DNA from: Oncomelania hupensis
Taxonomy: Eukaryota > Mollusca > Gastropoda > Littorinimorpha > Pomatiopsidae
Assembly: GCA_036898135.1 (NCBI GenBank)
Contig: CM072516.1
Coordinates: forward strand, 63,885,482-63,949,481
Reading direction: 5' to 3'
Length of the DNA stretch: 64,000 nucleotides
Shown here piece after piece: positions 45,901 to 50,965 of the stretch; the first letter of the stretch is position 1, and every line of letters starts with the position of its first letter. Below the pieces are notes generated by a model that had not been told where the DNA came from, made no database searches, and saw only the letters and a program-made list of their open reading frames with translations. The translations under genes were made by a program, and so were the position numbers.

Positions 45901-48298
45901 TTTAAATCGTGCCGCTACATAGGAAATGTGAGTGAAGGGGGGAAATGCTGGTGAAATAAGGGTAAGGAGACTGGGGGGCATGGCGGGTGGTGTGTAGGAG
46001 GGGAGGGGGGGGGAGGAACTGGAGGGTTTTACTGGGAGACTCCCGACACCAAGGTGTCAGCTAATATACTAAATCGTGGACATTTCACAGGATAGATCGG
46101 AATGTAGTTTGATCCAGAAATCTACCAGTGGTTGTTTTTTTTTTAAATCCCCTTAGTCCTGTATGATTTCTTGTTCTGGAACAGTCGGATTTACACTTTA
46201 CTCTGAACACATGATTTTCATTAGTCATAGAAAGAATAAAGGAAAATTCTGGTCCACACTTTTCTGATTCAAGTTTTCACAAAGTTCGTTGGCATTCTCT
46301 TCATTTCTAAGACTGATGAATATTCCCTTCTACCCAAGTTAGATTCCAAATCTTAACTACATTCCTTCCTGGTTTTGTGACATTTCATTATTATACTGGC
46401 TTGTACTGGTCATTTCTACGGACTAAGAGAGATTTTGTTAACACTGTGAAATGGATGGTCATTTCCATTTTTAAAAAAAAAACAGTACTCATCTCCATGT
46501 ATGAATGCATGCAATTGTAATACGATTTTTCAGTAGATTAGTGTCTTTTGTTGAGTGTTGTGTGTTGTAATTAGCTCTTTCTATGTGTGTGATCGGCTAA
46601 CCCTGCCTTTGTTCAACTACATTGTGTGGTTTTGCACTAAACAGGGAACTCATGACTGATCTTGATTCGGTGGACTGGGGACTGGGAGTAAGTTGACGGT
46701 TACCCACTATAGATAGCTAGATGTTAGTACTCCCACAATGATAACTATGCTTATTTAACCTTACCATTTGCGATTACAGAGAGTAGCAGCTTGATGTTGG
46801 TAGTCCCACACTCTCTATAGTAAAGTTTGTATACTGCAGCGATGCGCTATTTAGGATTCTCGAGTCCATGATGCCGAGAACAATAACAATTTAAAATTTA
46901 GACTTTACGAATTTAGTTCTGCCCTTTCATTGTGTCATTTGGCGTAAGCTGCCATGTAGACCAAATCTGTCGTGAGTAGTTATCACAGTAATGGAAGCAT
47001 GAATTCTGTCTAGTTTATTGAGAAATTTCTAGTAGTCAAATAGTTGGGTAGTTTACACAGTTATATTCTTAGTATCTTGTCTGTAAGTTCCCTTTATCTT
47101 ATTTGGAAAATAGAATTCAAATTTTGTTATTTCAGCTTCTCGAAGTAGGCTAGATATTGTTTTTACCCATGTGTTGTTTTTCTTAATGTAGAGTATATGC
47201 GACATATTCACTGTTAACCTTTCGTTTTATAGAAAAATGTATATTTTAGTCAATATTATCCATATTCTTGACTATTTAATTTTTATTCTCAAGCTAAAAA
47301 CACTGATTTCTTGCTTTGGTGTCACCTTTAAGATCACTGTATTTTATCGTTCGTTTATTATTTTGATCCTTAATAACTTCTTATTAATAATAGTTTTGTT
47401 GATTCTTTGTCATTAAATCCATTTGTTTCTCTCTCAACGTGTTATTACCGTAATTGACAATATAAATTTGAGTCAGTCGAATTAATTGAATACTTAAGAG
47501 GTAACATGTTAAAAGTTTCTCCTGTTACTGTTGTGGTCAGAAGGAAAAATGGTGGTGAGGCCATCACTTCTCTCAAGATCAGTGTCTTAAAGGCTGCCCA
47601 TTTATTCTCTTTAAACTTGACTTCAAAAGGAGTCCATTCTGTATTTATTTATTTATTTATTTTATCGATCTTAACTAGCGCATTTTCTGCTTAAGGCGCT
47701 GGCTGTAGAGGATCTTACTGAAGCCGCAGTAGGAGAAAATGCACATGCGTTGACAATGAGCTTATATTAATGCAACTTGAAATTAGGTTCGAACCATTAG
47801 GTTCGTACTTAGATTCAGATGACAAAAATGGCATTTTATTAAAGGCTCTGAGGAGGTAAAAACGACCATGAATAAAATAAATGCAAAATTGGTCATTTCG
47901 GAGAAAACTTAGAAGGTGATTTTCAGGTTAAGTATATTAACTTCAAGACTGCATTGCTGAGTGTTGAATTTGCAGCTGATCAGGTTTTGTTATGATTTTA
48001 TTTATATATGTATCGTATACAGCCCCAGAGCATTACAAAGGTTTATGGCTATGGCAGTGAAAGACTAATTAGTGAACTGTATTGTTATATTTAGACTATT
48101 GTCTACTATGTGATGGATAGAGCTTTTGTTAGCACTACTGAGAATAACTTGTTCAGAAAGCCTTGTTGTTGGTACCAGTTAGTCATCACACAGTTGTTAT
48201 TAAGATTGGCTTGTTTCCTTCTCCACAGACCCCCGTCAGGACATACTCTGCAAGATGATACCTGGATGTTTGCTGGCAGCAAGATGTCAGGATATTGA
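536..48298 (+). CDS. CSPP1: CSPP1-like centrosome/spindle pole protein gene (5' end outside window)
   Basis: Spliced gene. CSPP1 proteins are microtubule-associated proteins of centrosomes, spindle poles and cilia. Joining the exons listed separately gives about 960 codons with every intron phase matching and no internal stop. Visible in order: an N-terminal charged segment (536-2595), a Ser/Gly-rich region with about 20 consecutive Gly (4678-4834), the motif [14 protein letters not shown] followed by DQYGNLVTDLRTM (12772-13380), which I recognise as the CSPP1 signature, three Glu/Arg-rich coiled-coil exons (14026-15343), a [20 protein letters not shown] helix (22481-22569), and a C-terminal part with [19 protein letters not shown] and DVLDRFM. 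Human long CSPP1 is about 1,250 residues, so roughly the first quarter is missing to the left. Family assignment rests on remembered motifs, not a search. Confidence 0.85.
599..1633. other. CSPP1 intron, unannotated part
   Basis: T-rich intron sequence. Two open frames (794-1012, 1002-1394) have hydrophobic, low-complexity products without family resemblance and no splice support. Nothing else seen. Confidence 0.6.
1647..2217 (-). mobile_element. Rp570 retroposon copy 2
   Basis: Complete minus-oriented copy flanked by a perfect 13-bp duplication, tattttaaagagt (1634-1646 and 2218-2230). The 3' end (left) carries tacattacattatt. Lies in a CSPP1 intron, antisense. Confidence 0.88.
2440..2595 (+). 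CDS. CSPP1: CSPP1 exon e2
   Basis: Acceptor ttctattacag, donor gtcagc. It encodes [20 protein letters not shown] then [20 protein letters not shown] and [11 protein letters not shown]. It ends with two bases (ag) that combine with the first t of e3 to give Ser. Confidence 0.8.
3037..3234 (+). CDS. CSPP1: CSPP1 exon e3, Ser/Gly/Pro-rich
   Basis: Acceptor tatcctttcag, donor gtatgt. It encodes [20 protein letters not shown], continues through a Gly/Ser/Arg-rich stretch, and ends [10 protein letters not shown] plus a split Ala codon. Low complexity and no recognisable fold; likely disordered. Confidence 0.78.
3538..3563. repeat. (ATA)n microsatellite
   Basis: Eight to nine ATA units directly before a family B SINE. 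Confidence 0.95.
3564..3880 (+). mobile_element. tRNA-derived SINE, family B, 5'-truncated copy
   Basis: Shares GGCGGGACTAACTTG, TTATGTTTCTCCGAATATT, CTCCGGGTACTCCGGTTTGC, TTAGGTAGGTTGGGTTT and CCCAGAATTTCCCGAT with the copy at 60681, but lacks the A-box end. Directly follows an (ATA)n run. Tail is (caaat)n-like. Confidence 0.8.
3984..4084 (+). CDS. CSPP1: CSPP1 exon e4
   Basis: Acceptor ttgtgtacag, strong donor gtaagt. It encodes [20 protein letters not shown] followed by [13 protein letters not shown] and one base of a Gly codon completed in e5. Confidence 0.8.
4085..4677. other. CSPP1 intron e4-e5
   Basis: No repeat, ORF or RNA recognised. Confidence 0.6.
4678..4834 (+). CDS. CSPP1: CSPP1 exon e5 with poly-glycine tract
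   Basis: Acceptor ctgttttccag, donor gtgagt. It opens with about 20 Gly codons built from ggt and gga/ggc/ggg runs, then [31 protein letters not shown] and two bases of Glu. The trinucleotide run makes length variation between individuals likely. Confidence 0.78.
5085..5258 (-). mobile_element. tRNA-derived SINE, family B, internally deleted copy
   Basis: The minus strand reads AGCGTTGTGGCCAAGTGGGC (A box TGGCCAAGTGGG), GGGACTAACTTGCC, and B box GGGTTCGAGCC, then jumps from TTATGTTTTTCCTAATATT to the 3' part AATGTTAGGTAGGTAGGG. The tRNA part resembles a Leu/Ser-type tRNA. Confidence 0.78.
5259..6171. other. CSPP1 intron e5-e6, part after the SINE
   Basis: Two overlapping plus-strand frames (5278-5571 and 5292-5582) of 97 and 96 codons cover a GC-richer stretch, but neither resembles a known family and there is no evidence for which, if either, is used. 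The rest is plain AT-rich sequence. Confidence 0.4.
6172..6274 (+). CDS. CSPP1: CSPP1 exon e6
   Basis: Acceptor tgattttacag, donor gtactg. It encodes [20 protein letters not shown] then [14 protein letters not shown] and ends at a codon boundary. It begins the charged helical region of the protein. Confidence 0.82.
6645..9029 (-). mobile_element. 5'-truncated non-LTR retrotransposon (LINE)
   Basis: Inserted in Rp570 copy 3; the 5 bp aatat is present at both junctions (6640-6644, 9030-9034). The 3' end (left) ends in three ATCCAG units rather than poly-A, as in CR1/L2/Jockey-type LINEs. The reverse transcriptase ORF is described separately. No endonuclease region is present, so it is a 5' truncation. 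Confidence 0.88.
6908..9029 (-). CDS. LINE reverse transcriptase ORF, 5'-truncated but otherwise open
   Basis: About 706 codons without a stop up to the insertion border; no true start codon (the frame is open through the junction). Landmarks: [15 protein letters not shown] (RT motif 1 region), [44 protein letters not shown] (motif A), [15 protein letters not shown] (motif B), LFADDCLLY (motif C with FADD catalytic Asp pair), and the C-terminal [16 protein letters not shown] typical of CR1/Jockey-like elements. It mobilises element RNA by target-primed reverse transcription in intact relatives. The lack of frameshifts suggests a recent insertion. Not part of CSPP1. Confidence 0.92.
9823..9872 (+). 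CDS. CSPP1: CSPP1 exon e7, Lys/Glu-rich
   Basis: Acceptor ttatgtttcag, donor gtgaga. It encodes [16 protein letters not shown] and two bases of Arg. This 50-nt exon continues the helix from e6 and leads into the CSPP1 signature in e8. Confidence 0.8.
9948..10010. repeat. (ATC)n microsatellite
   Basis: About 20 ATC/ATT units; its minus-strand translation gives poly-Met, not a gene. Confidence 0.95.
10040..10365 (+). mobile_element. LINE 3'-end remnant
   Basis: Around 10090 the frame reads [20 protein letters not shown], and after a frameshift [20 protein letters not shown] then [20 protein letters not shown] and a stop near 10363. This matches the usual C-terminus of fish/mollusc LINE reverse transcriptases (xELLPSGRRYR..T.R..NSFFP). 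Decayed. Confidence 0.65.
10406..10600 (-). mobile_element. tRNA-derived SINE, family A, copy 1
   Basis: The minus strand starts GGGGCCGGGTAGCTCAGTTG, with A box TAGCTCAGTTGG and B box GGTTCGAATCC, then a tRNA-unrelated body ending ...ATCTACATACAAA. Flanks tctgatattt and tctcatattt are a 10-bp duplication with one mismatch. Confidence 0.85.
10839..12108 (+). mobile_element. hAT-like element with transposase fragment, copy 1
   Basis: Ends in inverted CAGAGGTGCCAACC; flanked by gttaaa on both sides (10833-10838, 12109-12114). Contains, from 11310, [20 protein letters not shown], a zinc-finger-like CTVCGFDFC...H...H segment, then [20 protein letters not shown], the typical hAT C-terminal dimerisation block. 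The catalytic core between them is missing and the reading frame is broken, so it is non-autonomous. A 48-bp tandem duplication lies near 11861-11950. Confidence 0.82.
11098..11285. repeat. Foldback with telomere-like loop inside hAT copy 1
   Basis: Left arm gggaactcgtacagacctat and right arm aatagacctgtacgagttcc are inverted copies, extended on both sides by gactataatgg / ccataatagtc. Between them, gggttagggtagggttgggt changes to ttaccctaccctacccaacc: head-to-head degenerate TTAGGG repeats. Copy 2 has the same structure at 34794-34975 with a deleted left arm segment. Confidence 0.8.
12115..12771. other. CSPP1 intron e7-e8, last part
   Basis: GT-rich intron sequence after the hAT copy. No further feature seen. 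Confidence 0.6.
12772..12869 (+). CDS. CSPP1: CSPP1 exon e8 with family signature
   Basis: Acceptor atatgtatag, donor gtaagt. It encodes [20 protein letters not shown] then [26 protein letters not shown] is the recognisable CSPP1 motif and the main basis for the gene name. Confidence 0.88.
12870..13353. other. CSPP1 intron e8-e9
   Basis: AT-rich, begins with a short (ttc)n run at 12883-12895; nothing else seen. Confidence 0.6.
13354..13616 (+). CDS. CSPP1: CSPP1 exon e9 (largest exon in window)
   Basis: Acceptor cttatcatttcag, donor gtaatg. It encodes [20 protein letters not shown], a Pro/Arg-rich stretch with [18 protein letters not shown], then [20 protein letters not shown] and DDLRRQ. 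It ends at a codon boundary. GC-rich compared with its introns, as expected for coding sequence. Confidence 0.85.
13920..13978. repeat. (ATT)n microsatellite
   Basis: About 19 ATT units, 47 bp upstream of exon e10, inside the acceptor region. Confidence 0.95.
14026..14175 (+). CDS. CSPP1: CSPP1 exon e10, coiled coil
   Basis: Acceptor cgtttacag, donor gtgagt. Fifty codons almost entirely Glu, Arg, Lys, Met and Gln ([20 protein letters not shown] onward): a single alpha-helix or coiled coil. Both ends are at codon boundaries, so this exon could be skipped without frame change. Confidence 0.85.
14629..14649 (+). CDS. CSPP1: CSPP1 microexon e11 (21 nt)
   Basis: Acceptor ttttgtaacag, donor gtatgt, encoding MKRNAEL. 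Phase 0 on both sides, between two phase-0 coiled-coil exons, so it fits whether included or skipped. Too short for ORF detection; placed from splice sites and helix-like composition. Confidence 0.65.
15203..15343 (+). CDS. CSPP1: CSPP1 exon e12, coiled coil
   Basis: Acceptor cctgatgcag, donor gtaagt. It encodes [20 protein letters not shown] and a further Arg/Glu-rich run ending EMNARLA. Phase 0 at both ends. Confidence 0.85.
15344..16202. other. CSPP1 intron e12-e13
   Basis: Contains a 33-bp tandem duplication (gctgttctgtaccatgtagt..., 16070-16135). The last 35 bp (gtatggaaacca...) resemble the end of the next intron. Confidence 0.65.
16203..16292 (+). CDS. CSPP1: CSPP1 exon e13 (member of a duplicated exon pair)
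   Basis: Acceptor accattacag; donor either gtattt after 16292 or gttgat after 16283, both weak. It encodes [20 protein letters not shown] then KQQPQEN. The core GKSPAIPTL matches GKSAAIPTL in the next exon, so the two look like products of tandem exon duplication. Phase 0 at both ends. Confidence 0.6.
16926..17048 (+). CDS. CSPP1: CSPP1 exon e14 (paralogue of e13) or alternative last exon
   Basis: Acceptor ctcccttgcag. It encodes [20 protein letters not shown] then [20 protein letters not shown] and V, acidic at the end. The donor is weak (gtataa after 17048, or gtggta after 17045). If unspliced, the frame stops at TAA 17052-17054, which abuts an AATAAA (17053-17058), so it could also act as a short terminal exon. 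Confidence 0.6.
17399..17889 (-). mobile_element. Solo-LTR-like segment 1
   Basis: On the minus strand it starts TGTAATGATAGC and ends TTGAATTAACA, with GGCTATAAATACTACG (TATA box) and, about 90 bp later, GCTGAATAAAATTG (poly-A signal), the order expected in an LTR. It resembles 54716-55235 along its length. No matching 4-6 bp flanks were found. Confidence 0.5.
17890..19482. other. CSPP1 intron e14-e15 after the LTR-like segment
   Basis: AT-rich, with a poly-G run at 18243 and a short (aat)n at 19205-19228. No ORF or RNA gene recognised. Confidence 0.6.
19483..19557 (+). CDS. CSPP1: CSPP1 exon e15 with two possible donors
   Basis: Acceptor tgtcttacag. It encodes [18 protein letters not shown]; donor gtagct after 19536 or, seven codons later, the better donor gtatgt after 19557 (adding VADDPLP). 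Both leave phase 0, so alternative 5' splicing would only add or remove seven residues. Confidence 0.65.
19558..21820. other. CSPP1 intron e15-e16
   Basis: Near 19635-19730, gggcgcttttccaac, gctgaaggcgctggcc and caaggcgccc resemble the 3' part of tRNA-derived SINEs (compare 35660). A (GA)n run is annotated separately. 20990-21310 is GC-richer but has no supported gene. Confidence 0.5.
20454..20525. repeat. (GA)n microsatellite
   Basis: Interrupted GA run in the intron after e15. Confidence 0.95.
21821..21863 (+). CDS. CSPP1: CSPP1 exon e16
   Basis: Acceptor tctgggtgcag, donor gtaagt. It encodes [14 protein letters not shown] plus one base of Ser. Only 43 nt; supported by matching phase with both neighbours. 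Confidence 0.72.
22085..22260. repeat. Short tandem repeat of about 60 bp, three to four units
   Basis: gaatttgatctaatatttag recurs at about 22106, 22130, 22186 and (shortened) 22239, with ttgttggtctatg between units. In the intron after e16. Confidence 0.85.
22481..22569 (+). CDS. CSPP1: CSPP1 exon e17, helical
   Basis: Acceptor ggctgttgcag, donor gtaatt. It encodes [20 protein letters not shown] then [10 protein letters not shown], a helix resembling the QLRSEQ-type helix in vertebrate CSPP1 (recalled, not aligned). Confidence 0.85.
22975..23033 (+). CDS. CSPP1: CSPP1 exon e18
   Basis: Acceptor tatgtgtacag, donor gtaagt. It encodes [19 protein letters not shown] plus two bases of Ser. Confidence 0.82.
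23229..23316. repeat. (ATA)n microsatellite
   Basis: About 28 ATA units, host of the hAT-like insertion at 23317; the repeat resumes after the element at 24459-24476. Confidence 0.95.
23317..24458. mobile_element. hAT-like non-autonomous element, second family
   Basis: Inverted ends CAGAGGTGCCTACC, differing from the element at 10839 at one position. Inserted in an (ATA)n microsatellite, so the target duplication cannot be read. On the minus strand from 24213 a short ORF reads [20 protein letters not shown] then [14 protein letters not shown], possibly a transposase N-terminus. Confidence 0.72.
24866..24990 (+). CDS. CSPP1: CSPP1 exon e19
   Basis: Acceptor gtattggacag, donor gtaatg. It encodes [20 protein letters not shown] then [20 protein letters not shown] and K, leaving one base of Asp. 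Confidence 0.83.
25119..25347 (-). mobile_element. tRNA-derived SINE, family D
   Basis: Minus strand A box CAGCTCAAGTGG and B box GGTTCAAATCC about 50 bp apart. Flanked by the 10-bp duplication ggctgtccag (25109-25118, 25348-25357). In a CSPP1 intron. Confidence 0.8.
25774..25905 (+). CDS. CSPP1: CSPP1 exon e20
   Basis: Acceptor gtgcttttccag, donor gtaaga. It encodes [20 protein letters not shown] then [20 protein letters not shown] and LREQ; ends with one base of a split codon. Confidence 0.83.
25906..26831. other. CSPP1 intron e20-e21
   Basis: The frame of e20 continues open for about 95 codons into this intron (to 26192), but with intron-like composition. No other feature. Confidence 0.55.
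26832..26908 (+). CDS. CSPP1: CSPP1 exon e21
   Basis: Acceptor aatttcttcag. It encodes [20 protein letters not shown] then LKFRSL with donor gttgaa after 26908; a second donor gtagtc after 26938 would add [10 protein letters not shown]. Both keep phase 0 into e22. If unspliced, the frame stops at 26966-26968. Confidence 0.55.
27637..27706 (+). CDS. CSPP1: CSPP1 exon e22, next to the minisatellite
   Basis: Acceptor ctcctttgcag, weak donor gttgag. It encodes [20 protein letters not shown] then MLK and one base of Gly. Its phase fits e21 before and e24 after. The 26-bp minisatellite starts about 15 bp after this exon. Confidence 0.65.
27722..30172. repeat. Minisatellite, 26-bp unit, about 90 copies
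   Basis: Unit ctggtacagctgtgtagttctgcagt in near-perfect tandem order for 2.45 kb. The left third is mixed with 32-bp units that carry an extra ctcttt or ctctgt; the middle has gttatagctgtgtggttc variants. Because 26 is not divisible by 3 and the unit has no stop on the minus strand, three units make a 26-residue repeat that creates long false ORFs (up to 322 codons). Confidence 0.97.
30518..31296. mobile_element. hAT-like non-autonomous element (779 bp)
   Basis: Inverted ends CAGGGGTGGGAATTG; flanked by agtatt on both sides (30512-30517, 31297-31302). Internal sequence has tandem ccgccattt/ttccgccata motifs, a CT microsatellite (30892-30972) and a perfect inverted pair around cgggggggcatgcccccgg. 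No transposase. Confidence 0.75.
31722..31748 (+). CDS. CSPP1: Candidate CSPP1 microexon e23 (27 nt) or short alternative last exon
   Basis: Acceptor tgtttttgtag, donor gtactt. Spliced on both sides it inserts ARDKPPRGP between ...LNMLK and GAYDSGYPT and preserves phase exactly (2+24+1 bases). Unspliced, it reads ...[10 protein letters not shown] and stops at TGA 31754-31756. Support is splice sites, phase and a coding-like peptide only. Confidence 0.45.
31749..32651. other. CSPP1 intron before e24
   Basis: T-rich; poly-T runs at 32058 and 32521. Nothing recognised. Confidence 0.6.
32652..32744 (+). CDS. CSPP1: CSPP1 exon e24
   Basis: Acceptor gtgcgtggcag, donor gtcagt. It encodes [20 protein letters not shown] then [10 protein letters not shown]; noticeably GC-rich against the flanking AT-rich intron. 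Confidence 0.82.
   Translation, partial: GRTTLGTRPPQFLHAPSPARLSSCTLTAPL
32745..33580. other. CSPP1 intron e24-e25, first part
   Basis: AT-rich, no feature recognised before the SINE at 33594. The stretch 33843-34453 is likewise empty. Confidence 0.6.
33594..33829 (-). mobile_element. Degenerate tRNA-derived SINE
   Basis: Minus strand has a weak A box (tggtatatttggttagtg) and B box GGGTTTAATACCC. Flanks tatcgcaggttta (33581-33593) and tatcgtaggttta (33830-33842) form a 13-bp duplication with one mismatch, which supports retroposition more strongly than the boxes do. Confidence 0.65.
34454..35985 (+). mobile_element. hAT-like element with transposase fragment, copy 2
   Basis: Same structure as the copy at 10839 (same ends, same zinc finger/dimerisation remnant from 34998, same telomere-like foldback), with frameshifts of its own and a SINE inserted at 35605. 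Flanking duplication is unclear (acatgg against catgcg). Confidence 0.82.
35605..35787 (-). mobile_element. tRNA-derived SINE, family C, nested in a hAT element
   Basis: Minus strand GGCAGGGATAGCTCAGTGGT (A box TAGCTCAGTGG) and B box GGGTTTGAATCC; 3' part contains AAGCACTCTGAGC and TATATAAGAGAAA. Comparison with the other hAT copy (11900-11915) shows it as an insertion between gagtaa and caagtgt. Confidence 0.8.
36435..36565 (+). CDS. CSPP1: CSPP1 exon e25
   Basis: Acceptor gctgtgttcag, donor gtcagt. It encodes [20 protein letters not shown] then [20 protein letters not shown] and SSPR: an acidic patch followed by an Arg/Ser-rich basic patch. Confidence 0.83.
36566..37158. other. CSPP1 intron e25-e26
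   Basis: (tcc)n run at 36597-36621; nothing else recognised. The next intron (37268-37943) is also without features. Confidence 0.6.
37159..37267 (+). CDS. CSPP1: CSPP1 exon e26
   Basis: Acceptor gttgactaaag, donor gtaatt. It encodes [20 protein letters not shown] then [16 protein letters not shown], helical at the end. Confidence 0.83.
37944..38013 (+). CDS. CSPP1: CSPP1 exon e27
   Basis: Acceptor catgtgtgcag, donor gtaaaa. It encodes [20 protein letters not shown] then AHN and two bases of Arg. Confidence 0.83.
38964..40724. mobile_element. TTAA-flanked DNA transposon (piggyBac- or Kolobok-like), non-autonomous
   Basis: TTAA at both ends (38964-38967, 40721-40724), then inverted CTCTTTCCCTGCCA / CTCTTTCCATGCCA. 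No transposase ORF in 1.76 kb. Three palindromic units lie next to the right end. TTAA target duplications with short inverted ends are typical of piggyBac and Kolobok elements; I cannot choose between them. Confidence 0.72.
40603..40712. repeat. Palindromic 42-bp tandem array
   Basis: Three exact copies of the 20-bp perfect palindrome atcgacgatatatcgtcgat (40603-40622, 40645-40664, 40687-40706) separated by tggcacaaacatggcggctc. Located just inside the right end of the TTAA element. Confidence 0.95.
40976..41372. mobile_element. MITE with perfect 8-bp duplication
   Basis: Inverted ends (GGCCTGAAAATG / GCCCTGAAAATG) flanked by tgccttac (40968-40975, 41373-41380), which fits a hAT-class insertion. 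Internal: two gctatttatagct segments, many ggcgact/agtcgcc inverted pairs, and a 22-bp direct repeat at 41285-41328. Confidence 0.82.
41820..42660. repeat. Repeat region rich in TCAAGGTCA motifs
   Basis: AAGGTCA/AGGTCA direct pairs at about 41998-42012, 42160-42174, 42312-42325 and 42436-42458, plus gtgaccttgacac at 42209. Preceded by ctccgccatccgccatcttt. Looks like an ancient repeat; no ORF of interest. Confidence 0.65.
42661..44690. other. CSPP1 intron e27-e28, middle part
   Basis: tgtttaatgtttactgactgt occurs twice (42996-43016, 43068-43088). No supported ORF, repeat or RNA. Confidence 0.55.
44705..45410 (+). mobile_element. Rp570 retroposon copy 4 (longest 5' end)
   Basis: Perfect 14-bp duplication tccgagtacgacac (44691-44704, 45411-45424). 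The common part starts at 44826 with cccccgttggagtgccgggg, then tataaatag, and ends with ctaaagcaacaa and an (aatc)n tail. Here about 120 bp of extra sequence precedes the common start, inside the duplication. Long duplications and a short tandem 3' tail point to LINE-driven target-primed insertion; no tRNA-like A or B box is seen, so it is not an ordinary tRNA SINE. Confidence 0.88.
46645..46687 (+). CDS. CSPP1: Candidate frame-shifting cassette exon near the CSPP1 C-terminus
   Basis: Acceptor ttgcactaaacag, strong donor gtaagt. After e27 it reads [15 protein letters not shown]. Being 43 nt, it changes the frame of e28, which would then read TPVRTYSAR and stop at TGA 48256-48258. Skipping it gives the main C-terminus. 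Support is splice consensus and phase at the 5' side only. Confidence 0.4.
46688..48228. other. CSPP1 intron, last part before e28
   Basis: At 47640-47720, tatttatttattttatcgat and gcgcattttctgcttaaggc recall a SINE 3' end. Otherwise no feature. Confidence 0.5.
48229..48298 (+). CDS. CSPP1: CSPP1 terminal exon e28
   Basis: Acceptor ccttctccacag. It encodes [20 protein letters not shown] then SGY and TGA at 48296-48298. The DDTWM-type ending fits a CSPP1 C-terminus as I recall the family. Confidence 0.8.
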
Positions 48299-50938
48299 GA
48301 AGGCTATGATGAATACGACAGCAATGGTGACAACGATTCTTCATCAAACTGGGCATGAATCATCCCTCAAGGCGGCTGACATTGTCATGCAGGATCTTAC
48401 TGTTTATTGTGAAATATTTTTTTTAAGACACCTTTCAAATGATAATAACAATAACATGACAGAAGTATAGCTCTGGGTATGATGTCTTATAATTACTTTG
48501 AGAATTAATAGTCATCTTCTCATCCATCTACATTATAATAATAGTTGGAGAGGAAGCAAGGAGGAAGCGGTTAATGCTTCAAAAACTGTTTTATTAAGTT
48601 TAGTGTGTTGTGTTTTGTATATGCTGTACAATCACGATTTTTATGTGATTGTGTAAAAGTTTTATTATGATAATGGTGAGTGTCATAAAAAAATTTGGAA
48701 AGTGGACTCCAAACTTGTGTTACCAATGCTCGAAGATCTGATGTTTGGTAACTAACCATGTCTTACCGAACAAACTGTATCAAGCGTTCTCCCCACACAA
48801 CCACTGTTCTTTTTTATTGTAATGCTTTGTAGTTATTGTAATGTTAAGTACTTAATGTAGCAAACCTACATGTAAGAAGAAAAAAAGTAAATCAAATGCT
48901 GCTTTAGTCATTGTAAAATTGGAATTCATGTAATGTGTTGTTTAGAGTGGGAAAGGTGATAGCGATTTCTCTATATTGTTGTCTGTGATATTGTAACTGT
49001 GAACTGTTCCCAAAAGCGAGAATATGATATTAGTGATATTGTACTGTGCTAAAATCGTACATTGTTTGTGATGTGTATCCTTTTTGCTCATCAAAATAGT
49101 ATTGCTCTGTTAGGTCTATCAGGAAGACATTGTCTTTGACAATTTTAATCACACAAACAAAAACGGACACAAACATATTTGTACAAGATAACGACTGTCA
49201 CAATATAATGTTTATTCTGCGTATATTTGTTGTAACAGAAATTTTTGTTTTTAATGAGAGTAGTGAATGATTCTTGTATTTTGTTTGTAAAAATATGTAT
49301 ATAATAATTATTATTATTTTATTTAAAAAAAATTCAACTCATCTCCACTATTTGACTTTGTAGGGGATGGGGAGGGGGGAGGGGGCCAGATAGGGGGAAT
49401 TGAGGAGAACTAGTTTGAACCCTGAATCGTGACTAATTGACAAATATACACAAATATTAATAGAATACTGTCCATGGTCATTCTTTGCAAAACTTTTGAA
49501 GGTTAACTGTTGAGACCATTCGTTCGCTGTGAACAAAATCTATAGACAGAAAGAAACAGTCTTGCCATTTTGTTTCGTTTCGACATGCAAGGAGATCCGG
49601 CACTGTACCATCAACGATCAACACCTTCGCGAGGACCTTGCTTTAATAATATACTTGGTAAGACTGTTACCGCAGGTTGTGATGTAATAGCGGTATACAG
49701 CTTTTGATTCTAGTTCAATAATCACTGCTGGCTTTGGGCTTGAAATTCTTTTTCTTTGCTCAGTACGTGGTGCGAAGTCTGCCTCCCCTATGTCCTTCAG
49801 CTCCCATAATTTATACTGGCATCCTCCTTCCCTCCTCTTTCCCCCTCCCTCCCACCCTCCTCCTCCTTTTTCCAGATTCTTTATCCAGATCCCCCATACG
49901 TACCAGTCCGTTAAACTTTGATTTTTGACATCAAATGAATCGGATTTGAAGTAAATAGTTGCATTTAACAAGCACATTGTTTTTGCACCTGTGGGAGCAA
50001 TATTATTGATATAAACTGTGCCTTTTTACTTGAATTTTGCTTAGGCATTTATCAGCTCAATGTTTGAATTAGTGCACGATGGGTGGTTTTGTTTACTAGA
50101 ACAAAAACTAACATGTTATTCTTTCCATGCTCGTAAAAGTAAATGATTGGCACCGTCACACTTAATGATCTGATGGTGATGAACCATTCCAAGCTGCTTG
50201 TAATATGTGGTTGTTGTTGAAGCATCTGTGATAAAGGCTTACTAGATGCAATCTTTCAAAAGGTCAAAGGAGTGACAGGAAAATAAATACTGTGATTGCC
50301 ACAGCTTGTGACGTGATGAAACTGTGTACCATTCAATTCAACTATAACTGTGTCGCAGCTCACAATGAGTCGCTCTAAATGTGATCGGCTATATCCTTCG
50401 CAAACAAGTATTGTGCGAGTACAAGTGTGAGATGCTATATTTAATGATAAAATGTAGTTAATTTCTTGCCTACTTGTGGCTTACGTTTTTGTCGTTTGTA
50501 TCGTCGTCATGTGGATACACGTATTTAGGGATAAGTTGGTGGGAGGCTTCATTTGAGAGGGAGGGAGAATGATACTCGTGTAAAGAGTGCAAGGAAGAGG
50601 AAATAACATTGTTGAAATACAAACTGACTGAGAGTATTCCTGCTCTCTATTGCAGATATTTACATGTATGTTCATTTAAGTTCTGAAGTTGTACATAACA
50701 CGAGTTGTCAGTATATTTGCTGATGTTGACTGTTACAGTTTTATTAATTCTCTGGTGTACATTTATTGTTTATTTAAAATAAGCTCCTGTACTAATTCGC
50801 TGATATTATGTTAATTGATTGATATCGAGAAATCATCACTTTATTTGTGAAATTGCAGTCAAAGTGATTCAAGTGGATTTGAGTATTGATGCAGTACTTT
50901 ATGGCTATGGTTGCTAGATTCCGTCCATACACGATCTG
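48299..50938. other. Probable CSPP1 3' UTR
   Basis: No ORF of note up to the AATAAA at 50939. The segment 48962-49070 (attgttgtctgtgatattgt...) resembles 52958-53035 in the intergenic region. Confidence 0.5.
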
Positions 50939-50944
50939 AATAAA
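50939..50944 (+). terminator. Likely CSPP1 polyadenylation signal
   Basis: AATAAA followed about 25-45 nt later by GT-rich sequence (ttctgttttgttaatac, then tgtttgggg). This would give a 3' UTR of about 2.65 kb. Another AATAAA near 50282 is a weaker alternative. Confidence 0.45.
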
Positions 50945-50965
50945 TTATTTTAAATTAAAAATATG

